This document shows, piece by piece, positions 9,960 through 19,535 of a stretch of DNA of 34,964 nt (positions within the stretch are counted from its first letter, which is position 1; each line of letters starts with the position of its first letter). Made by a program: the position numbers and the translations under genes. The notes under the pieces were generated by a model, which was given only the letters and a program-made list of their open reading frames with translations, did not search any database and was not told the origin of the DNA. Source of the DNA: Hofstenia miamia (lineage: Eukaryota; Xenacoelomorpha; Acoela; Hofsteniidae); NCBI GenBank assembly GCA_900660155.1, contig CABFPE010000149.1:182527-217490 (forward strand), written 5' to 3'.

Positions 9960-11840
9960 AGTGGCGGATACATATAAATTTTTTAGAAGGGGCCCAATGG
10001 AAAATAAAATGCTAAGTGCATAATTGGGTACTAGAGAGGGCATAAGAATATTGAATTTTCAATTTTTAAAATTCAGCACTATGCACAGATTTCACCATCA
10101 TCTACTGACTCCAAAAATGGAAACCTAATTTTTGCAATTTTTCAATTTTTTTCAAATTGCAAATTACGCTTTAATAATAGCATGTTGTGTCTTTTAGGGG
10201 ATTTTTGCATTATGCACTACAAAATAGAAAAAGGAATAATTATCAACAATTAATAAAATGTTATTTAAACAAAATAAAAACATAAAAATCCAATAAATAA
10301 CACGTAAATACAAATGAGATTCCAAAAATGTGTATGTTAATTCCCAACATCAAGAGGTTTTGTTTTCCCAAGGATTATATTAGACAACGTTCAATTCCTC
10401 AGTTAATTCCACAATGCTAACATCAAGACGATTTTGAACTTGATTTAAAATCACAGTATCTGCAGAACTAGAAACGAATGTGATTGCCAATAATTTAGTT
10501 CACTAACAACCAACACGTGCAACACTTTGTATATAGGAGTTTGTATCTTCTGTCATATCATAATTCAATATAGTGATGAATCTTTCAAAAATCCATTCCA
10601 GTGCCTAGAAAATATGTTACAACAAAATACTCTCCTTTTAAAATTCAGAAAAAATGACACTCATTCTTCTTGTTTCATTCCCAGGTAAATGCTCTAGCAA
10701 GGAAATTCTGATCAAATAAATACTCGGTCAGGGTTATGTATCTTGGAACAGAATTAAAATAAATCAGTTTCAAATAAGAACTGCCAGTGTCAATTGAGGT
10801 AGTGGCAGGCTCCAACTAAGTGGTGATTAACTTCAAGACTTGAATTTGCATGGTGTTGTCTAGTTCCACGAAAGCAGAGGATCATGTTTTGTAACAAGGA
10901 GAAGCTAAGTTTGCATCTTATCCAGTTGTAGGTTATGGAATAGTCGGCATGTCTTTTGTCAGCGATTAAACCACAAAGTTGTTTTAGAAACTTTTCAGTG
11001 AGCGGTGAGCTCCACCAAATGCACTGAACACCAGTGGTGTAAATGAGTCGAGATTAAGTAAAATGCAAAATTTTTACCTAATGGTATGAATGTGTGCATA
11101 GTCTCAATTTCAATCAATGTTGCTAAATATGTTGATAAAATTAAATAAAATCATCCAATTCACAAATGTAAAGCTCTTGCTAAAATCTATAAATTCTAAA
11201 AATAAAAAAATTTGTTTTGCGATCTTTGGAGTAGGTGCATGGTGTTGAATTTGAGTACAAAAAATTTGACCAAACCTATTGATTATTATCAAATGGGGGT
11301 AAGTAGGAACAGTGTTGAGAAATAGAAATTGTAGACAACGAGAAAATGTTATTTAATTATTACTCATGCTATGGTTAATATAGTAAATTGTTATTTTGTC
11401 TATAAAGTAATCACTATAAGTTTATGTGTCACGGGTTAGCCTTAGCTATGCTAATCTAATTTTACTATTTTTAAATACAAAATCATTTAAAATTTTATGC
11501 CTAAATTAAAATATCTCGCAGAAATCATATGTGTTCCCTTTCATCCCCATCCAAAAGAGTGAAATGAAATAATTTTAAAATTTAAAACAATTCCTGAAAA
11601 TTAAATATTCTTATGTTTATTGAGATGAAATTTCAGGATCCATAGGACCCATTATAGTGTAAAATTCAATGAAATACATTTTAAATGTTCTAGATCTTTG
11701 TAAAAAACTTAAAAAATTGTTCTTATTCCCTCCATTTGACGGTATTAAGGAATTTTCTTTGTAATTGTTTTTGTACAATGTTAATGAATTTTTCTTATTT
11801 TATAGAGGCCTCCGCCCCCCCCCCTCTGTATCCGCCCTTG
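9960..11840. mobile_element. 1.9-kb hAT-like element in the helicase intron
   Basis: Left end CAGTGGCGGATAC; reverse complement of the right end CAAGGGCGGATAC, 11 of 13 matching. The flanking octamers GTTACATT (9952-9959) and GTTAGATT (11841-11848) agree at 7 of 8, an 8-bp hAT-type TSD. The right terminus is preceded by a G/C-rich stretch with a run of ten C. A minus-strand coding relic lies inside (10840-11040). The right-hand part from 11099 is present a second time after the N at 12290 because of the assembly duplication; that copy ends at about 13031. Confidence 0.75.
10840..11040 (-). pseudogene. minus-strand mobile-element coding relic
   Basis: The minus strand reads WWSSPLTEKFLKQLCGLIAD, then YNWIRCKLSFSLLQNMILCF and RGTRQHH. 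The pattern 'YS..I.WIR..LSFSLL...I.C.RG.R' is one I associate with the C-terminal tail of retroelement polyproteins in invertebrates. The exact class is uncertain. Stops occur soon after and no RT core is visible. It is inside the hAT-like element, so it was either carried or inserted there. Confidence 0.4.
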
Positions 11841-12289
11841 GTTAGATTAACCTTGAGTAAGCAAACCCATGCTTAGTAACCTTGGCATTGGGTTTTGGGT
11901 GTTAAACCAAGTTTTTGGCCCAAACCCAAGGTTTCGCTCAAACTTGGTGTTGACCATTTATATGACATCAAAGAGATTGGTTTGAATTACCACAGTAGGA
12001 GTATCCGTCTATGTTTTTTCAACATTCAGATTTACATAACTTACAATAATTCGTTTTTACTTTTTTCTCAAATTGTTTATCATATATCAATCAATTAAGA
12101 ACAATTTGTCAAGTCTCAATATACTAATTATCGGTTGTAGATGCCTTCAACCTGCACTTTAATAAAGCCTATCAAAAAAACAATGTTTTACGAGATCGTA
12201 TACTTAACTGCTAAATTTAAACAAACTTTAATGTCATTTAAATGGTTAACACTGATCCCAGATACAAATATATATATATATATATATAT
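11099..12289. repeat. first copy of a 1.19-kb near-identical direct repeat (assembly duplication)
   Basis: This segment reappears at 12291-13481 with an offset of 1192, then 1191 bases. I found only two differences: T11463 against C12655, and a run of ten C (from 11815) against nine. It ends in a TA tract at the single N, 12290. The pattern is that of two haplotype contigs laid end to end. Confidence 0.9.
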
Positions 12290-12290
12290 N

Positions 12291-13481
12291 TAGTCTCAAT
12301 TTCAATCAATGTTGCTAAATATGTTGATAAAATTAAATAAAATCATCCAATTCACAAATGTAAAGCTCTTGCTAAAATCTATAAATTCTAAAAATAAAAA
12401 AATTTGTTTTGCGATCTTTGGAGTAGGTGCATGGTGTTGAATTTGAGTACAAAAAATTTGACCAAACCTATTGATTATTATCAAATGGGGGTAAGTAGGA
12501 ACAGTGTTGAGAAATAGAAATTGTAGACAACGAGAAAATGTTATTTAATTATTACTCATGCTATGGTTAATATAGTAAATTGTTATTTTGTCTATAAAGT
12601 AATCACTATAAGTTTATGTGTCACGGGTTAGCCTTAGCTATGCTAATCTAATTTCACTATTTTTAAATACAAAATCATTTAAAATTTTATGCCTAAATTA
12701 AAATATCTCGCAGAAATCATATGTGTTCCCTTTCATCCCCATCCAAAAGAGTGAAATGAAATAATTTTAAAATTTAAAACAATTCCTGAAAATTAAATAT
12801 TCTTATGTTTATTGAGATGAAATTTCAGGATCCATAGGACCCATTATAGTGTAAAATTCAATGAAATACATTTTAAATGTTCTAGATCTTTGTAAAAAAC
12901 TTAAAAAATTGTTCTTATTCCCTCCATTTGACGGTATTAAGGAATTTTCTTTGTAATTGTTTTTGTACAATGTTAATGAATTTTTCTTATTTTATAGAGG
13001 CCTCCGCCCCCCCCCTCTGTATCCGCCCTTGGTTAGATTAACCTTGAGTAAGCAAACCCATGCTTAGTAACCTTGGCATTGGGTTTTGGGTGTTAAACCA
13101 AGTTTTTGGCCCAAACCCAAGGTTTCGCTCAAACTTGGTGTTGACCATTTATATGACATCAAAGAGATTGGTTTGAATTACCACAGTAGGAGTATCCGTC
13201 TATGTTTTTTCAACATTCAGATTTACATAACTTACAATAATTCGTTTTTACTTTTTTCTCAAATTGTTTATCATATATCAATCAATTAAGAACAATTTGT
13301 CAAGTCTCAATATACTAATTATCGGTTGTAGATGCCTTCAACCTGCACTTTAATAAAGCCTATCAAAAAAACAATGTTTTACGAGATCGTATACTTAACT
13401 GCTAAATTTAAACAAACTTTAATGTCATTTAAATGGTTAACACTGATCCCAGATACAAATATATATATATATATATATATA
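12291..13481. repeat. second copy of the 1.19-kb direct repeat
   Basis: Starts immediately after the N with TAGTCTCAATTTC, the same sequence as at 11099, and ends in the same TA tract, here running on into unique sequence at about 13483. It includes a duplicate of the right terminus of the hAT-like element. Confidence 0.9.
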
Positions 13482-13610
13482 TCATAAGCACGAAAATGTA
13501 TTTAGCCTAAGATCGAATTCAACATAAAAATTGTACTTTTCATTCAATCAATTGATTACATTGTTTGTATTGTGTGAAATAGCAAAATCTCTGAAAAGTA
13601 ATGTACTTAG

Positions 13611-13756
13611 GAACGGGAAAAACGTTAGTCGCTGCAATGGCAATAGATGCAATGCTTCAATGCAATCCAGGCCGTTATGTATACTTTCTTACCGATCGGG
13701 TACTGCTCTTACTACAACAATGCAAGTACTTTCGAAACGAACTAACTGGCTACAAG
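13611..13756 (+). CDS. helicase exon B: motif I (Walker A) and motif Ia
   Basis: Acceptor ATGTACTTAG ends at 13610. Joined to exon A the sequence reads LPTGTGKTLVAAMAI, a complete Walker A/motif I with the ATP-binding Lys, then YVYFLTDRVLLLLQQCKYF, equivalent to motif Ia of Dicer and RIG-I-like helicases (normally L-x-P/N-x-x-x-L-x-x-QQ). It ends GYK before the donor AAG|GTAAAC at 13757 in phase 0. The intron that follows is only 101 nt. Confidence 0.85.
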
Positions 13757-13857
13757 GTAAACATTGGTAAATTTGTAAAATATATGTGATACTTGCTTCA
13801 GATTTGGCATTCGGGAACAAATTATACAAGATATATTTATCAAATGTTATATTTTAG

Positions 13858-13945
13858 ATTGTATCATTTGCAGGACGTGAATACACCAATATACCAGATG
13901 ATACATGGGATTGTGAACAATTCAACGTTCTAATTTTAACTGCCG
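13858..13945 (+). CDS. helicase exon C: up to motif Ib
   Basis: The acceptor ATTTTAG ends at 13857. A competing CAG at 13873 would break the frame. The exon reads IVSFAGREYTNIPDDTWDCE, then FNVLILTA, matching the 'W....  VLV.TA' block before motif Ib in Dicer/RLR helicases. It ends with one base before the donor GTAGAT (13946), which completes Glu with exon D to give TAEVFENLL. Confidence 0.75.
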
Positions 13946-14004
13946 GTAGATTTTTTTGTTGTACCGTATTATATGTAGCTAAACATTATTATGTGTGAAA
14001 ACCA

Positions 14005-14300
14005 GTGCAAATGTGTTATTCCTTGCAAAGAGCACAAGAGCTAGCAGACATAAAAAATTTATTTGCAATTAATTTCAACAACCTTTGTGGCAGGATACAG
14101 GACCTACTAAAGCAGGGCCTGGTGGATTCGTTAACAAGGAGTTGGCAGAGGGAGACAGGATTGGATTTAGACTGTCATCCACTTTTATTGAAAAAAACTA
14201 CAGTATTATCTGTTGTCTTTGCCCTTTGAGCAGTTCGACCTTCAAAAATGAAAAATCAAATGAATGGATCAAATCCTCAAGGCGTACCTATGAAAGATAA
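14005..14300 (+). other. coding-like stretch in a helicase intron, unrecognised
   Basis: Two overlapping plus-strand frames span this region. One contains DTGPTKAGPGGFVNKELAEG and then GFRLSSTFIEKNYSI. The sequence is locally less AT-rich than the rest of the intron. It does not continue the helicase and I do not recognise it. It could be a captured exon, an alternative exon or chance. Confidence 0.25.
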
Positions 14301-14376
14301 ACTAAAATTCTAGAAGAAACCCTCAAAGATATATTGTGCAAAATTCCGTTTTTGCACCTCTTCCCAGATGTGTTCT

Positions 14377-14484
14377 TGCAACATCGATAACACTGTAACT
14401 ACATTGTGGTTTTCAATTATAAATGAGAAGACATCTGCAACATGGATAACACTGTAAATACACTGTGGTTTTCCATTATACATG
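14377..14484. repeat. 49-bp direct repeat, two copies
   Basis: TGCAACATCGATAACACTGT... at 14377-14425 is repeated at 14436-14484 with about 44 of 49 positions identical (offset 59). No longer array is present. Confidence 0.7.
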
Positions 14485-14529
14485 TTGCATGTAATGATAA
14501 GAGAAAATAAATGAATTTGTTGTGCGGGA

Positions 14530-14990
14530 TTATTTAATCTGTGGTCACGTGATTCGTTTTTCTGACATTCGAATCAATTTTGCTGTCAATTTCCCTATTA
14601 GTAAGAATTTTTTTTATAAAATTCTATTGATTTTTCTTTGAATTCCTATTCATTCGGATGAATTTTACATATTCATTATTAAAACATTATTAAGTGCGAA
14701 AGTACTTGGTATTGATATGTATCAAAAAATATTGCGTAATTGGATTTTAAGGGAAATTCTTTATGAGTTGCTCTTCTACATTATTCAGTTCTTCTTTATC
14801 AGAAGGAAACGCAACCTTTCAGTTCCTTTACCCAAAAAGCAATCATTTATAGTAATATTGATTGGAGTGTGTCCAATACCATATACTGCCTCAGTGTAAG
14901 AACTAAACAGAATATGTCTTAAAAGAAAAGAATTTATAAAATGTTTGATGTTCTTTGTGGTATCGAAGGCAAAACAATCTTATCTGATAC
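14530..14990. other. Intron, nothing recognised
   Basis: AT-rich filler between the direct repeat and the TTA-flanked MITE. Confidence 0.4.
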
Positions 14991-14994
14991 CTTA

Positions 14995-15264
14995 AGGTGT
15001 GTTCCCACTATCGACTTTTATCAGCAGATTTTAGTCTAAAATGCAATTATTTTTGTTTACAATGGCAATTTTTTATCATCCGATTTCTTATAAGAGAAAG
15101 CGAAGTTGGATTAGCGGTCACTCTCGACTTTTATCACCTGATAAAAGCTGTTTTGCTAAAAAATCGGATGGAGCGTTCAGGCTATGGACTTTTCTCAGCT
15201 TATAAAAAAGCAGATAGTGTTCATGTTCACACTATCGACTTTTATCGATAATGTGAACACACCT
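14995..15264. mobile_element. 270-bp MITE flanked by TTA (PIF/Harbinger-like)
   Basis: Left end AGGTGTGTTCCCACTATCGA; reverse complement of the right end AGGTGTGTTCACATTATCGA, 18 of 20 matching. TTA occurs directly outside both ends (14992-14994 and 15265-15267), as for the 3-bp TSD of PIF/Harbinger elements. The motif TATCGACTTTTATC recurs inside, so the element folds back extensively. Assignment to a superfamily rests on the TSD only. Confidence 0.75.
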
Positions 15265-15531
15265 TTAATCAGGATTTTCCTATTTCATTTTCAAAAAGTC
15301 CTTTGATATTTCAATAATAATAATTTTAAACATAATTGGCGAAGAGAACACTTAAAGTAAGAGATTTTGCTTCTTTTTTACACATCTGCATTCTAAATTC
15401 ATTTTTTTTACTTTTGGAAATTCATTCGGTACACATTTAGTGAGACTTCTGCCAAAAAACATTTTTAATATACATATCTGTCGAGTACACTAATATTGTG
15501 TATTTGATAAACTTCACTGTAACATTTTTAG

Positions 15532-15693
15532 AAGTCTTTGAAAACTTACTAAATCAGGGTGCATTGGAGTGGAGAAAATCAAGCTTAATTGTATTTGACG
15601 AAGTTCATCACTGCGAAAAGAAACATGTTTATCATAGGCTACTGAAAAAATACCAGAAAAATACTTCAGGAAGCTACAAGCCTAAGCTTTTGG
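15532..15693 (+). CDS. helicase exon D: motif II DEVH
   Basis: Acceptor ACATTTTTAG ends at 15531. The exon reads VFENLLNQGALEWRKSSL, IVFDEVHHCEKKHVYHRLLK, then YKPKLLG. DEVHH is motif II (Walker B). Dicer and RIG-I-like proteins usually have DECHH or DECHN, so Cys is replaced by Val; the catalytic D and E are intact. Donor TTGG|GTATAA at 15694, phase 1, completing Gly of motif III with exon E. Confidence 0.9.
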
Positions 15694-15887
15694 GTATAAT
15701 TTAATTCGACTTTTTTTGTCTCTCTGAATTTTTTAAGGTAAGACATTGTTCGTAGTCTTTAAGAACAATATGAAGTTAAGACATTTGATTATTCAAAAAA
15801 TCACAAAATCAAGGTTTTCTATGAAGCTAAATTTATTATATGTCATTTTTCATTTGTTCTTGAGCAGACAACTTAATCCATGCCTAG

Positions 15888-16474
15888 GTCTGACTCCATC
15901 TCCAACAGGGAGTTCTAGCTTAAGTGAGACTAAAAAAATTCTCAATAATCGGTTAAATGAATTTAATGATGCAAAGCTGATAGCAGTTACAAAGGAAACT
16001 GAGGATTTGGAGAAGTACGAAAGTCAAGTAGGTGTTCAAATTCGATCAGTTCAAAGTGAGAAGAGCATTTCTGATATTGTGAAAAGATTGCACATGCTTA
16101 ATCAAACCTACTATGAAATCGGAGTTGCGGAATGCATAAACCTAAACAGTCAATGTAAAGAACTTTTGGATTTATGGTTAGTAACTTCTATATTAATCAA
16201 GTTATACATTTACACTGATAATACTCTGTTCGAAATGATGGCTTTGTTTAGCTATGATTACGAAAAATATGATTGCCTATTTCTGCAGTTAGAAGCAATA
16301 CCGAAAGATGAAATGGACGATAAAACTGAAAAATTTATGGAGTTTTTTAAAGAGTTAATTGGCTGTACTTTATCTTTGTCAATTTTGAATCATCAAGACT
16401 GCGTTGAAAGCTTTAAAAATGTTTTGGATCTAAAAAACAAAACCGCAGTGCTTAGAAACCGCAAGGATTTAGAT
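15888..16474 (+). CDS. helicase exon E: motif III and Hel2i-like insert
   Basis: Acceptor CATGCCTAG ends at 15887. Joined to exon D it reads LLGLTPSPTGSSS, motif III (usually GLTASP). A long helical, acidic stretch follows (KKILNNRLNEFNDAKLIAVT...QSEKSISDIVKRLHMLNQTY...), which fits the helical Hel2i insertion between the two RecA domains of RIG-I/Dicer helicases. The end is placed at the donor GAT|GTATCC (16475, phase 0), directly before the tetranucleotide repeat. The frame remains open through that repeat, so the end is a choice based on phase with exon F. A possible 75-nt in-frame intron (16177-16251, GTTAGT...TTTAG) lies within; if spliced the exon is 25 residues shorter. Confidence 0.75.
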
Positions 16475-16499
16475 GTATCCTTTTACTTATTTAATAACT

Positions 16500-16509
16500 T
16501 ATTTACTTG

Positions 16510-16555
<46 letters not shown>

Positions 16556-16756
16556 GGCTTACCTGCTTACTTGCTTACTTGCATACTTGCTTGCTTACTT
16601 ACTTGCTTACTTACTTACTTACTTACTTACTGGCTTATCTGCTTGCTTGCTTACTTGCTTGCTTACTTGGTTACTTACTTGGTTACTTGCTCACTTACTT
16701 GCTTACTTGCTTGGTTACTTACTTGCTTACTTGCTTATATACTTAATTACTTAATT
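16500..16756. repeat. (CTTA)n tetranucleotide repeat with CTTG variants
   Basis: About 64 units of CTTA, CTTG and related tetramers. Because the unit is free of stops on the plus strand, all three frames stay open and encode Leu/Thr/Tyr/Ala-rich runs. These are not proteins. Confidence 0.95.
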
Positions 16757-16789
16757 ACTACATGTATATTATGTTAAATTTATTGCAAT

Positions 16790-17156
16790 CAATAATTTAT
16801 GCAAAGGAATTTTTTAGCAACGTAGAATCTGCTGATTTTTCGTGCTAAAACATTGTAAATTTTGAAGGAATGTCCAATGAAACCATAGTTTCGTCGTACA
16901 TTTAAGAAAACCTTCATAAATAGATTAATGTTGTTACTCAACTGGAATCCAAATTTCATAGGAATGGCTTTGAGTGCACAAGTTGAAAGTTGAATTTTTA
17001 TATTATCTACGAAATAGGTTTTTGCCATTTCATTTCATTTTACTGCTTTAGAATGATTTGAATTAGGTTCTGAAAATATAATGTTTTATATTGTAAAAGT
17101 AGAATTTTCTACACAGAAGCAGCATATTGTAATCTTGCATAAAATATATGCATTGT
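16790..17156. other. Intron, nothing recognised
   Basis: AT-rich, with only a short unremarkable minus-strand frame. Confidence 0.4.
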
Positions 17157-17368
17157 AGGGCTCGGCGGGACCGGTCCTATTTATTCCCACTGGATTCGAT
17201 CCAAATCCCGTTCCATCCTAATCCCATGAAATTTCCTGGTTTCATATTTCTATTGGTCCCATGGCGTAACTTCAATTTTGTGAAAACTCGAGTCAAAGAT
17301 TTCTGTTGCCAGTCCCGTTGAGTGTTTTGGTTCCATGATACTGATCCCAGTATATCAAATGGAACTAG
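17157..17368. mobile_element. possible 212-bp MITE
   Basis: A locally G/C-rich block (AGGGCTCGGCGGGACCGGTC near the start; repeated GGTCCC/GGTTCC motifs inside) is bounded by TGCATTGT at 17149-17156 and 17369-17376, an identical octamer. The ends do not pair convincingly as inverted repeats, so this rests on the direct repeat and the composition change. Confidence 0.45.
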
Positions 17369-17451
17369 TGCATTGTCAATTTAATAATTTCTGCTTTTAT
17401 TACTGGTCAAAAAATTGCTCTATCGTTCAAATGGTAAGACATTATATTTAG

Positions 17452-17644
17452 GATGTGTTTGAAGATTTCAAGAACGTAACTCCATCAAGCAATACAATTT
17501 ATGAAAAGATGATTTCATTAATTTTAGCTAAATTACTTCAATATAAAGCACAGAAGGAGCCTTTGTTTGTTCTTGTTGTTGCGAGAACTCGAGCGAACGT
17601 AATATACTTGAAAAAAGTTCTGGAGAAAGAAAAGCGATTATTGG
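17452..17644 (+). CDS. helicase exon F: motif IV
   Basis: Acceptor TTATATTTAG ends at 17451. The exon reads DVFEDFKNVTPSSNTIYEKM, then ILAKLLQYKAQKEPLFVLVV, ARTRANVIYLKKVLEKEK. The hydrophobic strand FVLVVARTR with A-x-x-L helix is motif IV of the second RecA domain (compare 'IIF..TR..A..L..' in Dicer/RLRs). Donor TTGG|GTAAAG at 17645, phase 1. Confidence 0.85.
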
Positions 17645-17684
17645 GTAAAGATACTTACAATTTATTTTAATTCATGCTGTTTAG

Positions 17685-17806
17685 ATGAGGGAATCGCTGT
17701 AGGCTATATAACTGGTCATGGCTCCAGAGATTCTTCCAAAACAAATGGTATGAGTAATCATGAACAAGAGGAAGCAGTAGAGAAACTGAAGTTGATTAAA
17801 AACCAG
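17685..17806 (+). CDS. helicase exon G: motif IVa/Va region
   Basis: Acceptor GCTGTTTAG ends at 17684, only 40 nt after the previous donor. The exon reads EGIAVGYITGHGSRDSSKTN, then GMSNHEQEEAVEKLKL. 'GYITGHG......M....Q...V' matches the conserved 'L.G.......M....Q...L..F' segment before motif V. Donor AACCAG|GTCACA at 17807, phase 0. The donor is non-optimal (GTCACA). Confidence 0.8.
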
Positions 17807-17993
17807 GTCACATTTTAAATAAAGTAGCGATTTAGTGAACTTTACACATTCTGTAGAGGTGACATTAATCATTTCTTACAATGCGGCTTAATCATGCATT
17901 TATTTGGAAAACAATAATTTGAAATTCCATTTTAGATTTGTGTTTTGACAAGCGTTCATTTAGATCGTCAATAGCATTAGCATGACCATAAGT

Positions 17994-18397
17994 CAGTAAT
18001 GCCAGCGTGAAATCTGCCTAAGGATTAGACCAGATCCGACCCGTGGGCCCCCAATAGAGTGACAATATAGGTTTAGCATGGATTCTAAACCCGACCCGAG
18101 AGGAATTCTGACTACCCGAACCCGATCCGACTTTGATTTGCAATGTTAAACTTCCAATTGAATTGTGATTAACTTCAGTCATTCTCTGATAATGTAGTCG
18201 TTGTTATTTCTTTGGTGTTACGTTATTTAAGGTGCAGGATACTTTCCAAATCGAATAGTGATTAAAATCCGTAGTTTTTTTATCTATCAATCTAGGCTTT
18301 GTTGACTGAGGGTACTGAACCAGTACCCGTACTCGCCCGATAATTGGTTTATTCAGTTACCCAATGTCACTCTCTAGCCACTACCATGGCATCACTG
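17994..18397. mobile_element. 404-bp hAT-type MITE in the last helicase intron
   Basis: Left end CAGTAATGCCAGCG; reverse complement of the right end CAGTGATGCCATGG, 11 of 14 matching. The octamer CCATAAGT flanks both sides exactly (17986-17993 and 18398-18405), a perfect 8-bp TSD. The interior has repeated CCCGACCCG-like and ACCCGAACCCGATCCGAC motifs, much richer in G+C than the surroundings. Confidence 0.85.
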
Positions 18398-18405
18398 CCA
18401 TAAGT

Positions 18406-18687
18406 GGTCGAATTGTTAATATCTGATTTATTAAATAATTAAATGTCACTTTCCATCTCTAAAATATACCAGAGTTGCTAGAAATAGTATTAAAATTAGT
18501 ATTTTTGAAAAAATTATATTTTGCATGCTAGCAATCAGTGAATGAAGTTTTTCTCTTAGTTATTTAAACTTGATTTGCTGTCAATCCATTATGAATTTCA
18601 GAAAAACGGCTTAGATTTACCCCAACAGTCTAACTAAAAATTTGTATATAACCGAACTAATTTGGTTTGTACAGTAACAACTAATGA
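18406..18687. other. Intron between two MITEs, nothing recognised
   Basis: AT-rich, no coding similarity. Confidence 0.4.
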
Positions 18688-18695
18688 CTCCAAAT

Positions 18696-19527
18696 CAGAG
18701 ATGGAACTGGCCTGCAGCCACTTTTAAATTTTATGAAAGGCCGGTAAAATTACCGGCCGCTTACCGGCCGAAATGATTAAAAATATTCTTGTTTTTTATT
18801 ATAAACAGGGAATACTTTGTTTTGTTTGGGAGGAATTTCTATTAAAATCTAAAGTTCGAAAAAAAATATTATGCTATGAGCAATTTACAGTATTGCAATT
18901 TGAATAATAATTACATTTACATTCTGGAATCTCTCCTAAATTTTGCTACAAACGGCGTTGTTCTGCTTTTTGATAGGGTAATTTTATTTTAGTTTTCTAT
19001 GGAAATTACTAATAATATTAAAAAACCTGTTTATAATACTGAAAAAATAATGTATAAGATTTACGCTTGTAATTTGAGAGACCTCATTCAAATAAAGCAA
19101 CTGCATTTAATTAATATTGGTAATATTGGATCAAAATATTCAAAATATATTTGAAGGAACCAGAAAGACATGCAAAGTAAACTAACTATAAAAAAACTAA
19201 AACGTTCAATTCACTGAAAGTGAAAACAGTGAAAACAAGTTATAAAAAATATCAAAATTGTGCTTTGGTAGAAATATAGTTATAATAGTTATAATAGATT
19301 GAAATTTGATTTAAGCTATATGCATCGCCATGATCGCCATGTGTAAATATATTTTTTATATTATTTTTATTTTTATATATATATATACAATGTACTTGCA
19401 TAGATTAAATATAAAATGCAAATATAATTTACCGGCTAAAACAGGCCGAAAACCGGCCGGCCGGTATTAGCTGTTGCCGGCCAACTACCGGCCCCGGCCT
19501 TAAAATTTCCGGCTGGTTCCAACTCTG
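18696..19527. mobile_element. 832-bp hAT-type MITE with perfect TSD
   Basis: Left end CAGAGATGGAACTGGCC; reverse complement of the right end CAGAGTTGGAACCAGCC, 14 of 17 matching. CTCCAAAT flanks both sides exactly (18688-18695 and 19528-19535). Subterminal regions are dense in CCGGCC/GGCCGG (about 18740-18770 and 19440-19500), a plausible set of transposase-binding repeats, while the core is very AT-rich. No coding capacity is seen. Confidence 0.9.
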
Positions 19528-19535
19528 CTCCAAAT

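Noticed and set aside
11876..11935. TTGGGTTTTGGG/CCCAAACCCAAGG block as interstitial telomere repeat
   Set aside because: The units are irregular and form a short imperfect inverted repeat; no telomeric array is present.
11895..13289. Identical pairs of short frames at 11895/13086 and 11110/12302 as a duplicated gene
   Set aside because: They repeat because of the 1.19-kb assembly duplication and lack protein-like conservation.
13871..13873. CAG at 13871-13873 as acceptor of helicase exon C
   Set aside because: It would put the exon out of frame with exon B; the TTTTAG ending at 13857 keeps the frame and adds IVSFAG.
16473..16754. Long Leu/Thr/Tyr/Ala-rich open frames in all three plus frames
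   Set aside because: They are translations of the stop-free (CTTA/CTTG)n repeat, which opens every frame equally.
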